The notes: generated by a model from the letters alone, not told the origin. Shown: positions 7,427 to 16,497, counted from the stretch's first letter. The stretch: DNA of 64,000 bases from Variovorax boronicumulans (GCF_030812215.1 NZ_JAUSSG010000012.1:1-64000), one strand, 5' to 3'. Made by a program: numbers and translations.

Positions 7427-9118
7427 TCATTTGTTTTCGTCTTCCTGCAACAGGCGCCACATCACCTTGCCGCTGCCGCTCTTGGGCAGCGCGTCCACGA
7501 ACTGCACCTTGCGCGGAATCTTGTAGACCGCCATGTTCTCGCGGCACCAGTCGATGATCTGCTGCTCGGTCGTGTCCTTGTGCGTCGCGCGCAGCACCAC
7601 CACGGCCTTGACCGATTCGCCGCGGTAGTCGTCCTTGGTCGAGATGACGCAGGCCTCCTGGATCGCGGGGTGGCGGAACATCAGCAGTTCGACCTCGGCG
7701 GGCCACACCTTGAAGCCGCTCGCGTTGATCATGCGTTTGAGGCGATCGGTCATGAAGAAGTAGCCGTCCTCGTCCATGCGGCCCATGTCGCCGGAGCGGA
7801 AGAAGCGCTTGCCCTCGAACTCGACGAAGGCGGCCCGGGTGGCATCGGGCCGCTTCCAGTAGCCCTGGAACACCTCGGGGCCGTGGATGATGATCTCGCC
7901 CGATTCGCCGATGGGCATTTCCACCAGCGTGTCGGGGTCGACCACGCGCGCGTCGGTGCTCATGAACGGGATGCCCAGGCACTGCTGCTTGGGGTTCTCC
8001 GACGGGTTGGTGTGCGAGGGCGCGGCCGTCTCGGTGAGGCCGTAGCCCTCCTGGTACTTCAGGCCGTACTGCTCGAACAGGCGCTGCGCCACAGCCTGCG
8101 GCATCGCGGCGCCGCCGCCGCCGATGTGCGTGATGCTCGAGAGGTCGTAGCTCGCGAAGTTGGGGCTGGCCATGAGGTCGATGACCATGGTGGGGATGTT
8201 GGTCCAGCTCGTCACCTTCCAGCGCGAGATGAGCCGGCCCGCCACGTCGCGGTCCCAGCGCGGCATGATGACCAGCGTGGCCGCCGCGAGGATCGAGGTG
8301 TGCATCATGCTCACCACGCCGGTGATGTGGAACATGGGCACCACGGCCAGCACCACGGCCTCCGATGTCGCATGGCCCCAGAGCTGGCCCGAGACGGCGT
8401 TGTGCATCAGGCTCGAATGGTGGTGCACGCAGCCCTTGGGCAGGCCCGTGGTGCCGCTGGTGTAGGGCAGGAGCGCCATGTCGTTGGCGCCCACCACATG
8501 CGCGGGGGCCGGGTGGCCGGCTTCGAGCGCGTCGGTCCACGCCATCGCCTGGCCGCCGGCGAGCGCGGGCAGCGGGTGGCGGGTGGTGAGCCAGGCGGTC
8601 CATGCGGGCGCGGGTGCGTCGTCGCCGGAAACATCAGCATCGAAGGCGTCGGTGAACTGGGTCACGACGATGTGCGCGAGCCGCTGTTCGGGCGGCAGTG
8701 CGTCGCTGGCCTTGGCCAGTTCGGCGGCAAGGTCGCCGGTGGTGAGCGCCACCTTGGCGTCGGGGTCGACGATGTAGTGCTTGAGCTCCTCGGCCCGGTT
8801 CATCGGGTTGACCGGCACCACCACCGCATTGGCCCGCAGGATCGCGAAGTGCGCGACCACGAGCTGCGGGCAGTTCTGCATGTCCAGGATCACGCGGTCG
8901 CCGCGCTGCACGCCCAGCGCATGCAGCGTGCCGGCCAGCCGCTCGACCTGCCCGGCGAGCTCGCGGTAGCTCATCACGCGGCCGAAGAAGACGAGCGCGG
9001 CCTTGTCGGGGTAGCGGGCGGCGGAGACCGAGAGGTTGTGCCAGAGCGAAGTGGCGGGCACGGTGAGCGAATGCGGCAGGCGTTTGGGCCAGAACTTGTA
9101 ATGCGGGCGTTGTTGCAT
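7427..9118 (-). CDS. AMP-dependent acyl-CoA synthetase/ligase
   Basis: An adenylate-forming enzyme that activates a carboxylic acid with ATP and then forms the CoA thioester, in the cytoplasm. The 563-residue length suits a fatty-acid or aromatic-acid CoA ligase. The P-loop-like motif YTSGTTGLPKG, the YGLTE motif, SGDMGRMDEDGYFF and the C-terminal catalytic lysine region PKSGSGKVMWR are all visible. The chain-length preference cannot be read from the sequence. The ATG at 9118 was chosen; the reading frame stays open for 87 codons upstream but into low-complexity, non-conserved sequence. Confidence 0.85.
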   Translation of the reverse strand: MQQRPHYKFWPKRLPHSLTVPATSLWHNLSVSAARYPDKAALVFFGRVMSYRELAGQVERLAGTLHALGVQRGDRVILDMQNCPQLVVAHFAILRANAVVVPVNPMNRAEELKHYIVDPDAKVALTTGDLAAELAKASDALPPEQRLAHIVVTQFTDAFDADVSGDDAPAPAWTAWLTTRHPLPALAGGQAMAWTDALEAGHPAPAHVVGANDMALLPYTSGTTGLPKGCVHHHSSLMHNAVSGQLWGHATSEAVVLAVVPMFHITGVVSMMHTSILAAATLVIMPRWDRDVAGRLISRWKVTSWTNIPTMVIDLMASPNFASYDLSSITHIGGGGAAMPQAVAQRLFEQYGLKYQEGYGLTETAAPSHTNPSENPKQQCLGIPFMSTDARVVDPDTLVEMPIGESGEIIIHGPEVFQGYWKRPDATRAAFVEFEGKRFFRSGDMGRMDEDGYFFMTDRLKRMINASGFKVWPAEVELLMFRHPAIQEACVISTKDDYRGESVKAVVVLRATHKDTTEQQIIDWCRENMAVYKIPRKVQFVDALPKSGSGKVMWRLLQEDENK

Positions 9119-9365
9119 GGTGGGAACGGCGGGGAAGGAAGAAGAAGAAAAACGAGGGGAAAGCGAAGGGAAACGCACCAGCCTAAGCCGCCCCGGCCGC
9201 GCCTCCCATCGGGGAAGCCCCCGGTGCGTCACATTGGCGACGCCCATTCTTCTCACACTGGCCGTGGATCGCGGATGCGCCGTGCGACTACAGACACGGC
9301 CGGCTTTCCGCGCGATACCTGACGCTCTCTTCCATCCACCCAACCAACCACCGAAGGAACCCACC

Positions 9366-9806
9366 ATGGCAGCAGACAAGCACGCAAGCGTTCACTGGGA
9401 AGGCGCCGGCAAGACCGGCAAGGGCCAGATCAGCACCGAGACCGGCGCCCTGAAAGACTATCCCTACGGCTTCGCGAGCCGCTTCGAGGACGACAAGCGC
9501 GGCACCAACCCCGAGGAGATCGTCGGCGCGGCCCATGCGGCCTGCCTGACGATGGCCTTCGCCTTCGCGCTGGAAGCGGCGGGCCTGACCGCGACGCGCA
9601 TCGACACCAAGGCCGCCGTGCGGCTGGCCAAGGACGGCGCCGGCTTCAAGATCGACCGCATCCAGCTCGAACTGGATGCGGCCGTGCCCGGCCTGGACGA
9701 AGCGAAGTTCCAGGAAATCGCGGCCGCCGCCAAAGCCGGCTGCCCGCTGTCGAAGGCGCTTGCGAGCGTGCCCGAGATCACGCTGAAGGCCACGCTGGCC
9801 AGCTGA
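9366..9806 (+). CDS. OsmC-family peroxiredoxin
   Basis: OsmC/Ohr proteins reduce organic hydroperoxides using a pair of cysteines. This 146-residue protein has both in family context: AHAACLTM near residue 59 and AGCPLSKAL near residue 125. The start MAADKHASVHWEG is typical of the OsmC subgroup rather than Ohr, and GAAKGGQ-like Ohr features are absent. GAAGGA precedes the ATG at suitable distance. It faces away from the acyl-CoA ligase across a 247-base gap in which I see no further gene. Confidence 0.85.
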   Translation: MAADKHASVHWEGAGKTGKGQISTETGALKDYPYGFASRFEDDKRGTNPEEIVGAAHAACLTMAFAFALEAAGLTATRIDTKAAVRLAKDGAGFKIDRIQLELDAAVPGLDEAKFQEIAAAAKAGCPLSKALASVPEITLKATLAS

Positions 9807-9847
9807 CCTCGCTGCTTATGATCGTCTCCACAAAAAGGAGACGGATC

Positions 9848-10834
9848 ATGAACAAGCCCACCCGGACCGCACTGGCGGTCCTTTCTTTCGCCCTTGGCAC
9901 GCTCGGCACGCTCGGCACCACGGCGGCCATGGCCGCCTACCCCGACAAGCCGATCAAGGTCGTCATCGGCTTCCCGGCCGGCGGCCCGCTCGACCAGCAT
10001 GCGCGCCTGCTCACCGACAAGCTGCAGGCGGTGCTCGGCCAGCCGCTGATCGTCGACTACAAGCCCGGCGCGGGCGGCTCGGTGGGCGCCGATGCGGTCG
10101 CCAAGAGCCCGGCCGACGGCTACACGCTGATGCTGGCCAACACCGGCGTGGCGGTGATCAACGGCGCGCTCTACAGCAAGCTGCCCTACAACACGCAGCG
10201 CGACTTCGTGCCGATCGCGCGCACCGCGATGCAGCCGCTGGCCCTGCTGGTCACACCCAAGCTGCCGGTGCAGAACCTCAAGCAGTTCATCGACTACGCC
10301 AAGGCGCGGCCCGGCCAGGTCAACTACGGCTCGGCGGGCAACGGCGGCATCAGCCACCTCGTGCCCGAGATGTTCAAGACCGCGACCGGCATCTTCATGG
10401 TCCACATCCCCTACCGCGGCAGCGCGCCGGCCTTCACCGACCTGATGGGCGGGCAGGTGCAGTTCATGGCCGAGTCGATTCCACAGGCCGCCAACTATCA
10501 CAAGCAAGGCAAGGTGCGCGCGCTGGCCGTGACCAGCCGCGAGCGCAACCCGGCGCTGCCCGACGTGCCGACAGTCATCGAGTCGGGCGTCAAGGGCTTC
10601 GAGGTGGTGGGCTTCTACGGTTTCCTCGCGCCGAAGGACACGCCCAGGGACGTGGTCGCCAAGCTCAGCGATGCGTTCCGGCAGGTGCTGACCAGCCCCG
10701 AGGTGCGCGAGCGCATGGTGAGCCAGGGCGCAGACCCGGCCTACCTGGGCAGCGAGGACTTCGCACGCTTCCTGGCGACGGAAACGCCGCGCTGGGACAA
10801 GGCGGTGAAGGCGTCGGGCGCGCGGATGGATTGA
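9848..10834 (+). CDS. Bug/TctC-family tripartite tricarboxylate transporter binding protein
   Basis: A periplasmic solute-binding protein of the Bug family, which is strongly expanded in Burkholderiales; ligands are usually small carboxylates. The 328-residue product has a signal peptide cut near residue 32 (AMAAYPDKPIKVV) and the family blocks GFPAGGPLDQHARLL, KPGAGGSVGADAVAKSPADGYTL and DVPTVIESG. AAAAAGGAG precedes the ATG, and a possible -10, TATGAT, lies at 9817-9822. No TctA/TctB membrane partner is nearby, which is normal for this family, so it works as an orphan binding protein or sensor, or with a transporter elsewhere. Confidence 0.88.
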   Translation: MNKPTRTALAVLSFALGTLGTLGTTAAMAAYPDKPIKVVIGFPAGGPLDQHARLLTDKLQAVLGQPLIVDYKPGAGGSVGADAVAKSPADGYTLMLANTGVAVINGALYSKLPYNTQRDFVPIARTAMQPLALLVTPKLPVQNLKQFIDYAKARPGQVNYGSAGNGGISHLVPEMFKTATGIFMVHIPYRGSAPAFTDLMGGQVQFMAESIPQAANYHKQGKVRALAVTSRERNPALPDVPTVIESGVKGFEVVGFYGFLAPKDTPRDVVAKLSDAFRQVLTSPEVRERMVSQGADPAYLGSEDFARFLATETPRWDKAVKASGARMD

Positions 10835-10847
10835 GCGCCGCCGGCGT

Positions 10848-11573
10848 TCAGCGCGGCGTGGCCGCGTGCCGCTCGAGCTGCTCGCGGCTCAATAGCTCGA
10901 TGCTGCGGTAGCCCACGCGCAGCGTGCCGTCTTCCTCCCAGAGCTTGAGTTGCCGGTTCACGCTCTGGCGCGACACGCCGAGCATGAACGACAGGTCTTC
11001 CTGCGATACGCCGAGCGTGGTGCTGCCGCTTGCATCGCCCGGCACGGCGGCGCGTGCATCCAGCGTGAGCAGCCGGTGCGCGAGCCGCACGGGCAGCGGC
11101 ATCAGGATCACGTCGTCGATCCACGCGAGCGCCTGCCGCAGCCGCAGGCACACCAGCCGCGTGAAGGCCATGTGCACATCGGGGTGCTCGGCGATCAGCC
11201 GATGAAAGTCCGCCGCGGCCACCACGGCCATCTCGGTGACGTCGACCGCGAAGGTGTCGTAGACGCGCTCGCGCCCCACCAGCAGCGACACCTCGCCGAA
11301 CCAGTGCCCGGGTTCGAGCATCGCGATCACCGCCTCGCGCCCGCCCGGCGCGACCACGCTCACGCGCAGCGATCCGCTCACCACGCCGAACAGCGCATCG
11401 GGCGACGAGCCCTTGTGGAACAGCGACTCGCCACGCGCCAGCGTGCGCCGGTGTGCCACCGCGAGCAGGCGCGCCTGCACGTCTTCGGCCAGCCGCATGT
11501 CGTTGCCTTGCGGCGGTGACGGTGCTGCCGCCTGGGCTTCGGTGGCGCGGGATGAAAGGGGCGTGCGTGGCAT
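10848..11573 (-). CDS. Crp/Fnr-family transcriptional regulator
   Basis: The 241-residue protein has a cyclic-nucleotide-binding-like beta-barrel (GSLRVSVVAPGGREAVIAML, then GHWFGEVSLL) followed by a C-terminal winged helix with the recognition-helix region GVSRQSVNRQLKLWEEDG. No cluster of cysteines typical of Fnr is present, so oxygen sensing by an Fe-S cluster is unlikely. In-frame ATGs at 11624, 11573 and nearer the barrel are all possible; 11573 gives the normal family length. It diverges from the SnoaL-like/SDR pair and may control it. The effector is unknown. Confidence 0.8.
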   Translation of the reverse strand: MPRTPLSSRATEAQAAAPSPPQGNDMRLAEDVQARLLAVAHRRTLARGESLFHKGSSPDALFGVVSGSLRVSVVAPGGREAVIAMLEPGHWFGEVSLLVGRERVYDTFAVDVTEMAVVAAADFHRLIAEHPDVHMAFTRLVCLRLRQALAWIDDVILMPLPVRLAHRLLTLDARAAVPGDASGSTTLGVSQEDLSFMLGVSRQSVNRQLKLWEEDGTLRVGYRSIELLSREQLERHAATPR

Positions 11574-11715
11574 CGCGGGTTTGTCCGGGGTGGCGAATGC
11601 CAACAACGGACAGTCTTGGTGCATGGGGGTGCCGATAGTACGCAGCGAGCCCGGGTCACCGCAATTGGAGCCATCGCGGCAACCCGATGTCACCTGTCAC
11701 ATGGAGCACACCCCG

Positions 11716-12231
11716 ATGAACACCCAGCCCCAACGAACCGAACTTCAAGCCCGCCGCGAGCGCCTTGTGCTCGACCATTTCGCCGACGAGACCCGGCAGG
11801 ATTTCGACGCGGTGCTCGGCACCTTCCCGCATCCGCACTACGAGCTGATTCCGAGCGGCGAAGTGCACGACGGCAATGACAACGTGCGCCAGTACTACGC
11901 CGAAACGCGCCGCGCCTTTCCCGACCAGCGCCACGAGATCATCCAGCTGCGGCACGCCGACGACTCGGTGATCGTGGAGTTCTGGCTGCTGGGCACGCAT
12001 CGCGGTCCGCTCAAGGGCATTCCGCCGACGGGCAACGCTTTTCGCTGCCGCATGAACGCCTTCTTCATCTTCGAGGGCGACGTGCTGGTCTGCGAGCGCG
12101 TGTACTTCGACACGCTGACGATGCTGCGGCAGCTGCTGGTGGGCGTGCCGCCGGAGATGGTCGGCGCGCTGGTGAGCGGGCTGCTCGGCCAGCCGGCCGC
12201 AACGCCCAAGGCCGAGGCCGCCGTCGCATGA
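11716..12231 (+). CDS. SnoaL-like/ester cyclase-type (NTF2 fold) protein
   Basis: A 171-residue protein of the SnoaL/NTF2-like superfamily, a small alpha-beta barrel used for cyclisations, hydrations and isomerisations. Typical pieces are HYELIPSG, VRQYYAETRRAFPDQRHE, the central EFWLLGTHRGPLKGIPPTG and the final YFDTLTMLRQL. GGAG at 11703-11706 supports the ATG at 11716; another in-frame ATG is at 11701. Its stop overlaps the SDR start (ATGA), so the two are translationally coupled and probably act on the same compound. The substrate is not deducible. Confidence 0.7.
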   Translation: MNTQPQRTELQARRERLVLDHFADETRQDFDAVLGTFPHPHYELIPSGEVHDGNDNVRQYYAETRRAFPDQRHEIIQLRHADDSVIVEFWLLGTHRGPLKGIPPTGNAFRCRMNAFFIFEGDVLVCERVYFDTLTMLRQLLVGVPPEMVGALVSGLLGQPAATPKAEAAVA

Positions 12232-12995
12232 CCACCGCGCGGCCGCTCGAAGGCCGGCACGCCGTCATCACGGGCGGCGCGCGCGGCATCGGCCTTGCCA
12301 TTGCGCGGCGCTGCCTGGCGGACGGCGCGAGCGTGGCGCTGTGGGATGTGGAAGCGGAGGCGCTGGCCGAAGCGGTGCGGCAGCTCGCGCCGCTGGGCAC
12401 GGTGACCTCGGCGCTGGTCGATGTGCGCGACGAAGGCCAGATCGCGCGCGCGGCCTCGGAGGCGCAGGAAGGCTTCGGCGGCATCGACATCCTCGTCAAC
12501 AACGCGGGCGTGCTCGGCCCGACCGTCACGGCGTGGGAACACACGCCCGCGCAATGGCGCAACGTGCTGGACATCAACCTCACCGGCGCATGGCAGTGCT
12601 GCCACGCCATCGTGCCGGTGATGCTGGCTAGGCAGCGGGGGCGCATCGTCAACATCGCCTCGGTGGCGGGCAAGGAAGGCAACGGCTTGAACGCGGCGTA
12701 CTCGGCTTCCAAGGCGGGGCTGATTTCGCTGACGAAGTCGCTGGGCAAGGAGCTCGCGTTGTCTGGCGTGCTGGTGAACTGCATCACGCCGTCGGCGGCC
12801 GATACGGCGGTGTTCGCGGGCGTGCCTGCGGAGCATCGCGAGCAACTGCGCACTGCGTTGCTGGCGCGGGTGCCGATGGGGCGATTCGTGGAGGTCGATG
12901 AAGTGGCAGCGATGGCTGCGTGGCTGGCTTCGGACGATTGCTCTTTCAGTACGGGGGCGGTGTTCGATATCTCGGGCGGGCGCTCGGTGTATTGA
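12228..12995 (+). CDS. Short-chain dehydrogenase/reductase
   Basis: A classical SDR of 255 residues that oxidises or reduces an alcohol/ketone with NAD(P)(H). Visible motifs are the cofactor site TGGARGIG (residues 15-22), NNAG near residue 92, and the catalytic Ser with YSASK. An acidic residue after the second strand (WDVEAE) suggests NAD(H) preference. It overlaps the SnoaL-like gene by four bases and likely forms a two-gene operon with it. The C-terminal DISGGRSVY ending is normal for the family. Confidence 0.85.
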   Translation: MTTARPLEGRHAVITGGARGIGLAIARRCLADGASVALWDVEAEALAEAVRQLAPLGTVTSALVDVRDEGQIARAASEAQEGFGGIDILVNNAGVLGPTVTAWEHTPAQWRNVLDINLTGAWQCCHAIVPVMLARQRGRIVNIASVAGKEGNGLNAAYSASKAGLISLTKSLGKELALSGVLVNCITPSAADTAVFAGVPAEHREQLRTALLARVPMGRFVEVDEVAAMAAWLASDDCSFSTGAVFDISGGRSVY

Positions 12996-13007
12996 GCTTT
13001 TCAGGGC

Positions 13008-13107
13008 GTGTGCGCAGGGCACCGGGTACTCCCCTCCGCGAATGTCCCCCGGGCTTCGCCCTCCTCCTTGATTTCGCTGCGGGGAGCACCCGGTGCCCTG
13101 CGCACAC
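13008..13107. repeat. 100-base element with 20-base perfect terminal inverted repeats
   Basis: The left arm begins GTGTGCGCAGGGCACCGGGT at 13008 and is matched exactly, in reverse complement, by the right arm ending at 13107. The pairing continues inward for about six more bases with one mismatch (CTCCCC against GGGGAG). About 45 bases separate the arms and include CCCGGGCTTCGCCC, itself a hairpin-like run. It fills most of the gap between the SDR and the hydrolase genes. A shorter degenerate copy of one arm (CACAGGCACCGGGTA) appears near 6811-6825. This looks like a REP/MITE-type repeat or a strong structured terminator. Confidence 0.6.
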
Positions 13108-13185
13108 CAGGCGCTGTCGTTGCATTGGCCGATCGACGAGCGCTCATCGAATCGAAAGACAAGTCCTCATTTCCAGGAGACGAAG

Positions 13186-14259
13186 ATGATCCGAGACCCT
13201 GAACCCACCGGCTTTGCGCAACTGGCGCACTTCGATGGCGCGCGCGGCGCGGCGATGCCGCAGGACCGCCTGCGGGCCATTCGCCACGGCGCCGAGGCAT
13301 TGCGGGAACAACTGCTGGATGCACCTCCGGTGCGCTTTGCGCGCAGCTTCAACCTGCTGCGCATTCCGTATCCGGCGTGGTTTGCTTTCACCGGCGTTTA
13401 CTCGCAGCAGTTGCTCAAGCCGCACATGGTTCATCTGCTGGCGCGCACGGTGCTGATCCAGTACGACGACTTCGAAGGGCGCCTCCGCACGCTGCTCTTC
13501 ACGCCGGCCGACTTCGAGGCGGGCAACGAAACGCCCTACTTCAAGCGGCTGAGCGAGCAGACGCCGAAGTTCCTGCACAAGACCATCGCGCCGATCTACC
13601 AGACCGTGCCGCAGGCGCTGGCGAGCTGCGGCGTGGCACCCGAACAGATCGACTACATCACCTACGACCACCTGCACACGCAGGATGTGCGCCGCTGGCT
13701 CGGCAGCGCGGACGTGCCTGGCCTGCTGCCGAACGCGAAGTTGCTCGTTCACCGGCAGGAGCTCGCGAACGTGCAGGGCCTGCTGCCGGTGCAGGCCGAG
13801 TGGTACTGCCCGCGCGGCCTCGATGGCGTGCCGGCCGAACGCATCGTCGCTTTCGACGGGAGCATCCAGCTCGGCCGCGGGCTTGCGCTGGTGCACACGC
13901 CGGGCCACACCGAAGGCAATCACTCGCTGGTCTATCGCACCGGCGACGGGTTGCGGGTGAGCAGCGAGAACGGCGTGGCGGCCGACAGCTGGGCGCCGCT
14001 GCAGTCGCGCCACAACGGCATCCGCCGCTATGCGCAAGCGACGGGCGCGGAGGTGATCCTCAACGGCAACACGCAGGAAAGCAGCAACGACCAGTACCTG
14101 TCGATGGTGCTGGAGAAGACGCTCGCGGGCACCTCGCCCACGCACGGGTTCAGCAACGTCGTGCCGTCCAGCGAATGCTCGCCGCACTGGCTCTTTCCGG
14201 GCGCGCCGACCAGCCACCTCTGGGGCGAGACGAGCTTCGGCACGCTGGCCCGGCGCTGA
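13186..14259 (+). CDS. Metallo-beta-lactamase-fold hydrolase
   Basis: A 357-residue protein with zinc-binding motifs of the metallo-beta-lactamase fold: DHLHTQD (HxHxxD-type) near residue 163 and HTPGHTEGNHS near residue 238. The N-terminal 110 residues are extra compared with small members and include LRIPYPAWFAFTGVYSQ, which may form the substrate pocket or a dimer arm. AGGAGA at 13175-13180 supports the ATG at 13186. It is followed 27 bases later by an MFS transporter gene, suggesting that the transporter imports or exports the substrate or product. The chemistry is unknown. Confidence 0.78.
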   Translation: MIRDPEPTGFAQLAHFDGARGAAMPQDRLRAIRHGAEALREQLLDAPPVRFARSFNLLRIPYPAWFAFTGVYSQQLLKPHMVHLLARTVLIQYDDFEGRLRTLLFTPADFEAGNETPYFKRLSEQTPKFLHKTIAPIYQTVPQALASCGVAPEQIDYITYDHLHTQDVRRWLGSADVPGLLPNAKLLVHRQELANVQGLLPVQAEWYCPRGLDGVPAERIVAFDGSIQLGRGLALVHTPGHTEGNHSLVYRTGDGLRVSSENGVAADSWAPLQSRHNGIRRYAQATGAEVILNGNTQESSNDQYLSMVLEKTLAGTSPTHGFSNVVPSSECSPHWLFPGAPTSHLWGETSFGTLARR

Positions 14260-14286
14260 AAAGAAAAAAAGAGAAGGAGACAACCG

Positions 14287-15621
14287 ATGAACACCGCCAC
14301 CCTCGATGCCGCCGACACGCGCACGCCCGCCTCGGCCGATGCGCGCGACGACGCCGCGCTTTTCCGCAAGATCACCTGGCGGCTGATGCCGCTGCTGTGC
14401 GCCTGCTACGTGCTGAACTACCTGGACCGCACCAACGTCGGCTATGCGCAGTTGCAGATGAAGGACCAGCTGGGCTTCAGCGATGCGGTGTTCGGCCTGG
14501 GGGCCGGCATCTTCTTCATCGGCTATGCGGTGTTCGAGATTCCGAGCAACCTGATGCTCGCGAAGATCGGCGTGCGCGCGACGCTGCTGCGCATCATGGG
14601 TCTGTGGGGGCTGGCTTCGGCGGCGATGATGTTCGCGACGACGCCGATGCAGTTCTATGTGCTGCGCTTCCTGATCGGCGTGTTCGAGGCGGGCTTCGCG
14701 CCCGGCGTGCTGTTCTACCTGACGCTGTGGTTTCCGTCGCACCGCCGCGCGCAGGCGACCGCCCTCTTCTTCATGGCCTTCGGCGCGGCGCCGATCGTCG
14801 CGGGGCCCATCGCGGGGCTCACGATGACCTACCTCGACGGGGTGCTCGCGCTGCGCGGCTGGCAGTGGCTGTTCCTGCTCGAAGGGCTGCCGAGCGTGCT
14901 GCTGGGCATCGTCGCGTTTCGCTGGCTCTCGAACAGCCCGGCACAGGCGCCGTGGCTCACGGCTGCCGAGAAGCAGCGCGTGGCGCGCCTGCTGGCCGAG
15001 GACCAGGCCGCGAACGGTGCCGCCGAGCGGCACACCTTCGGTGCGGCCATGCGCGACGGGCGCGTGTGGCTGATCGGCTTCATGTCGTTCCTGATCATCC
15101 TGGGCATCTATGCGCTGTCGTTCTGGCAGCCGACCATCCTCAAATCGATGGGGCTCAGCGTGCTGCAGATCGGTTTCTATTCGGTCATTCCGGCGGTTGC
15201 GGGCATCGCGGCCAACATCGTGGTCGGGCGGCATTCCGACCGCCGGAAGGAACGGCGCTGGCATTTCGCCATCGGTGCGCTGGCGGGTGCGGCGGGCCTC
15301 GCGCTGACCACGCTCTTCATGCAGAGCCCGCTGGCGGCCGTGCTGTGCCTGGCGCTGGCGGCCATGGGCATCTCGAGCGCGTTCACCGTGCTGTGGGCGA
15401 TTCCGGGCAACTTCATGTCGAAGAGCGCCGCGGCCGCGGGCATCGCGCTCATCAGCACCATCGGGGGCAGCGCGGGGCTGGTCGCACCGATGATGGTCGG
15501 TGCGCTCAAGACGCTGACGGGCGGCTTCACGGCCAGCCTCTATGTGCTGAGCGGGGCGCTGGTGCTGTCGGCGCTGCTCATGCTGCTGGTCCTGCCCGCG
15601 AGCGCGCTGGCCAGGCGGTAG
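14287..15621 (+). CDS. MFS transporter, anion:cation symporter type
   Basis: A 444-residue twelve-helix major facilitator protein. The N-terminal region, with LDRTNVGYAQLQM and later FEAGFAPGVLFYLTLWFP, matches the ACS family, whose members take up organic anions such as tartrate, phthalate or sugar acids with protons or sodium. GAAGGAG precedes the ATG. It probably forms an operon with the upstream hydrolase. The closing hydrophilic loop between helices 6 and 7 (residues about 215-255) is of normal size. The actual substrate cannot be read from sequence. Confidence 0.85.
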   Translation: MNTATLDAADTRTPASADARDDAALFRKITWRLMPLLCACYVLNYLDRTNVGYAQLQMKDQLGFSDAVFGLGAGIFFIGYAVFEIPSNLMLAKIGVRATLLRIMGLWGLASAAMMFATTPMQFYVLRFLIGVFEAGFAPGVLFYLTLWFPSHRRAQATALFFMAFGAAPIVAGPIAGLTMTYLDGVLALRGWQWLFLLEGLPSVLLGIVAFRWLSNSPAQAPWLTAAEKQRVARLLAEDQAANGAAERHTFGAAMRDGRVWLIGFMSFLIILGIYALSFWQPTILKSMGLSVLQIGFYSVIPAVAGIAANIVVGRHSDRRKERRWHFAIGALAGAAGLALTTLFMQSPLAAVLCLALAAMGISSAFTVLWAIPGNFMSKSAAAAGIALISTIGGSAGLVAPMMVGALKTLTGGFTASLYVLSGALVLSALLMLLVLPASALARR

Positions 15622-15686
15622 CGCACTCGCGCCGCGCGCGCCGCACCACCGGCGCGCGGCACCGATCCATTTCGGTGCACATATCT

Positions 15687-15721
15687 TGCATACCAGTTGG
15701 CACAAAAGCTGCTGGTATGCA
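15687..15721. promoter_or_regulatory. Inverted-repeat operator before the GntR gene
   Basis: TGCATACCAG (15687-15696) and CTGGTATGCA (15712-15721) are a perfect 10-base inverted repeat with a 15-base spacer, ending five bases before the ATG at 15727. The GGTATGC/GCATACC half-sites resemble those of FCD-type GntR regulators. The right arm overlaps the position of the ribosome binding site, so binding would block the gene's own expression and that of the downstream transporter. Confidence 0.65.
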
Positions 15722-15726
15722 GGCGA

Positions 15727-16497
15727 ATGTCTACATCCGCATCCGAAATCAGTGCACGCATCGTCGAAGCGGTGATGGCGCAGAAGCTCGCGCCGGGTTC
15801 GCGCCTGGGCGAGCAGCAGTTGGCCATGCTCTTCGACTGCAGCCGCACCATCGTGCGCGAAGCTCTCACCCGGCTGGCCGCGCGCGGCATCGTCACGGTG
15901 AGCGCCCGGCGCGGCTGGTTCGTGATCGAGCCCTCGCAGGAAGAAGCCCGCGAAGCCTTCGAGGCGCGCCGCGTGATCGAGCTGGGGCTCATCCGCAGCG
16001 CGGCCACCACCGGCAAGCTCGACAAGGCGGCACTCCGTCAATTGAAGTCGCACCTCCAGCGTGAAAAAGGCGCACTGAAAGAGAGCGACGTCGGCAACCG
16101 CAGCTTCCTGCTGGGCGACTTCCATGTGTGCCTGGCCGAGTGCCTGGGCAACACGCTGCTGGCCGATACGCTGCGCGACTTCACCGCGCGCACCACGCTG
16201 ATCGCCATGCTCTACCAGAGCACGCACGACGCGGTGCAGTCCTGCGAAGACCATGTGCAGATCGTCGCGGCGCTCGAGCGCGGCGACCACGCCGCCGCCG
16301 AGGCGCTGATGGCCGAACACATCGGCACGGTGCAGTCGGCACTGCGCGTGCAGGCGCCCACCGATCCGCTCGCGCAACTGCGCGATGCGCTGGCGCCGCT
16401 GCAGAACACGGCCTCGACCCCACCCAAGCGCCGCAAGCCCGCCGCGCCTTCCGGCGACGACCCCGATTCATCGACTTACCTAGGAGCCCTGCTATGA
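15727..16497 (+). CDS. GntR-family regulator (FCD type)
   Basis: The 256-residue protein has an N-terminal winged helix (GEQQLAMLFDCSRTIVREALTRLAARG) and an all-helical FCD effector domain with the expected metal/ligand residues in FHVCLAECLGN, SCEDHVQIV and AEHIG. The C-terminal 40 residues are Pro/Lys-rich and look disordered. The ATG at 15727 fits the family start; an in-frame ATG at 15697 would place codons over the operator. Its stop overlaps the start of the binding-protein gene (ATGA at 16494), so the regulator is the first gene of the ABC transporter operon and probably represses it, responding to the transported compound. Confidence 0.85.
   Translation: MSTSASEISARIVEAVMAQKLAPGSRLGEQQLAMLFDCSRTIVREALTRLAARGIVTVSARRGWFVIEPSQEEAREAFEARRVIELGLIRSAATTGKLDKAALRQLKSHLQREKGALKESDVGNRSFLLGDFHVCLAECLGNTLLADTLRDFTARTTLIAMLYQSTHDAVQSCEDHVQIVAALERGDHAAAEALMAEHIGTVQSALRVQAPTDPLAQLRDALAPLQNTASTPPKRRKPAAPSGDDPDSSTYLGALL

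Noticed and set aside
11680..11700. Crp-type binding site before the SnoaL-like gene
   Set aside because: TGTCACCTGTCACA is a direct repeat of GTCAC, not the inverted TGTGA-N6-TCACA arrangement.
13144..16377. Very long minus-strand open frame (over 1000 codons) opposite the hydrolase, MFS and GntR genes
   Set aside because: Its translation is Arg/His/Gly-rich with no recognisable domain, as expected for an antisense frame in high-GC DNA, while the plus strand carries clear motifs.
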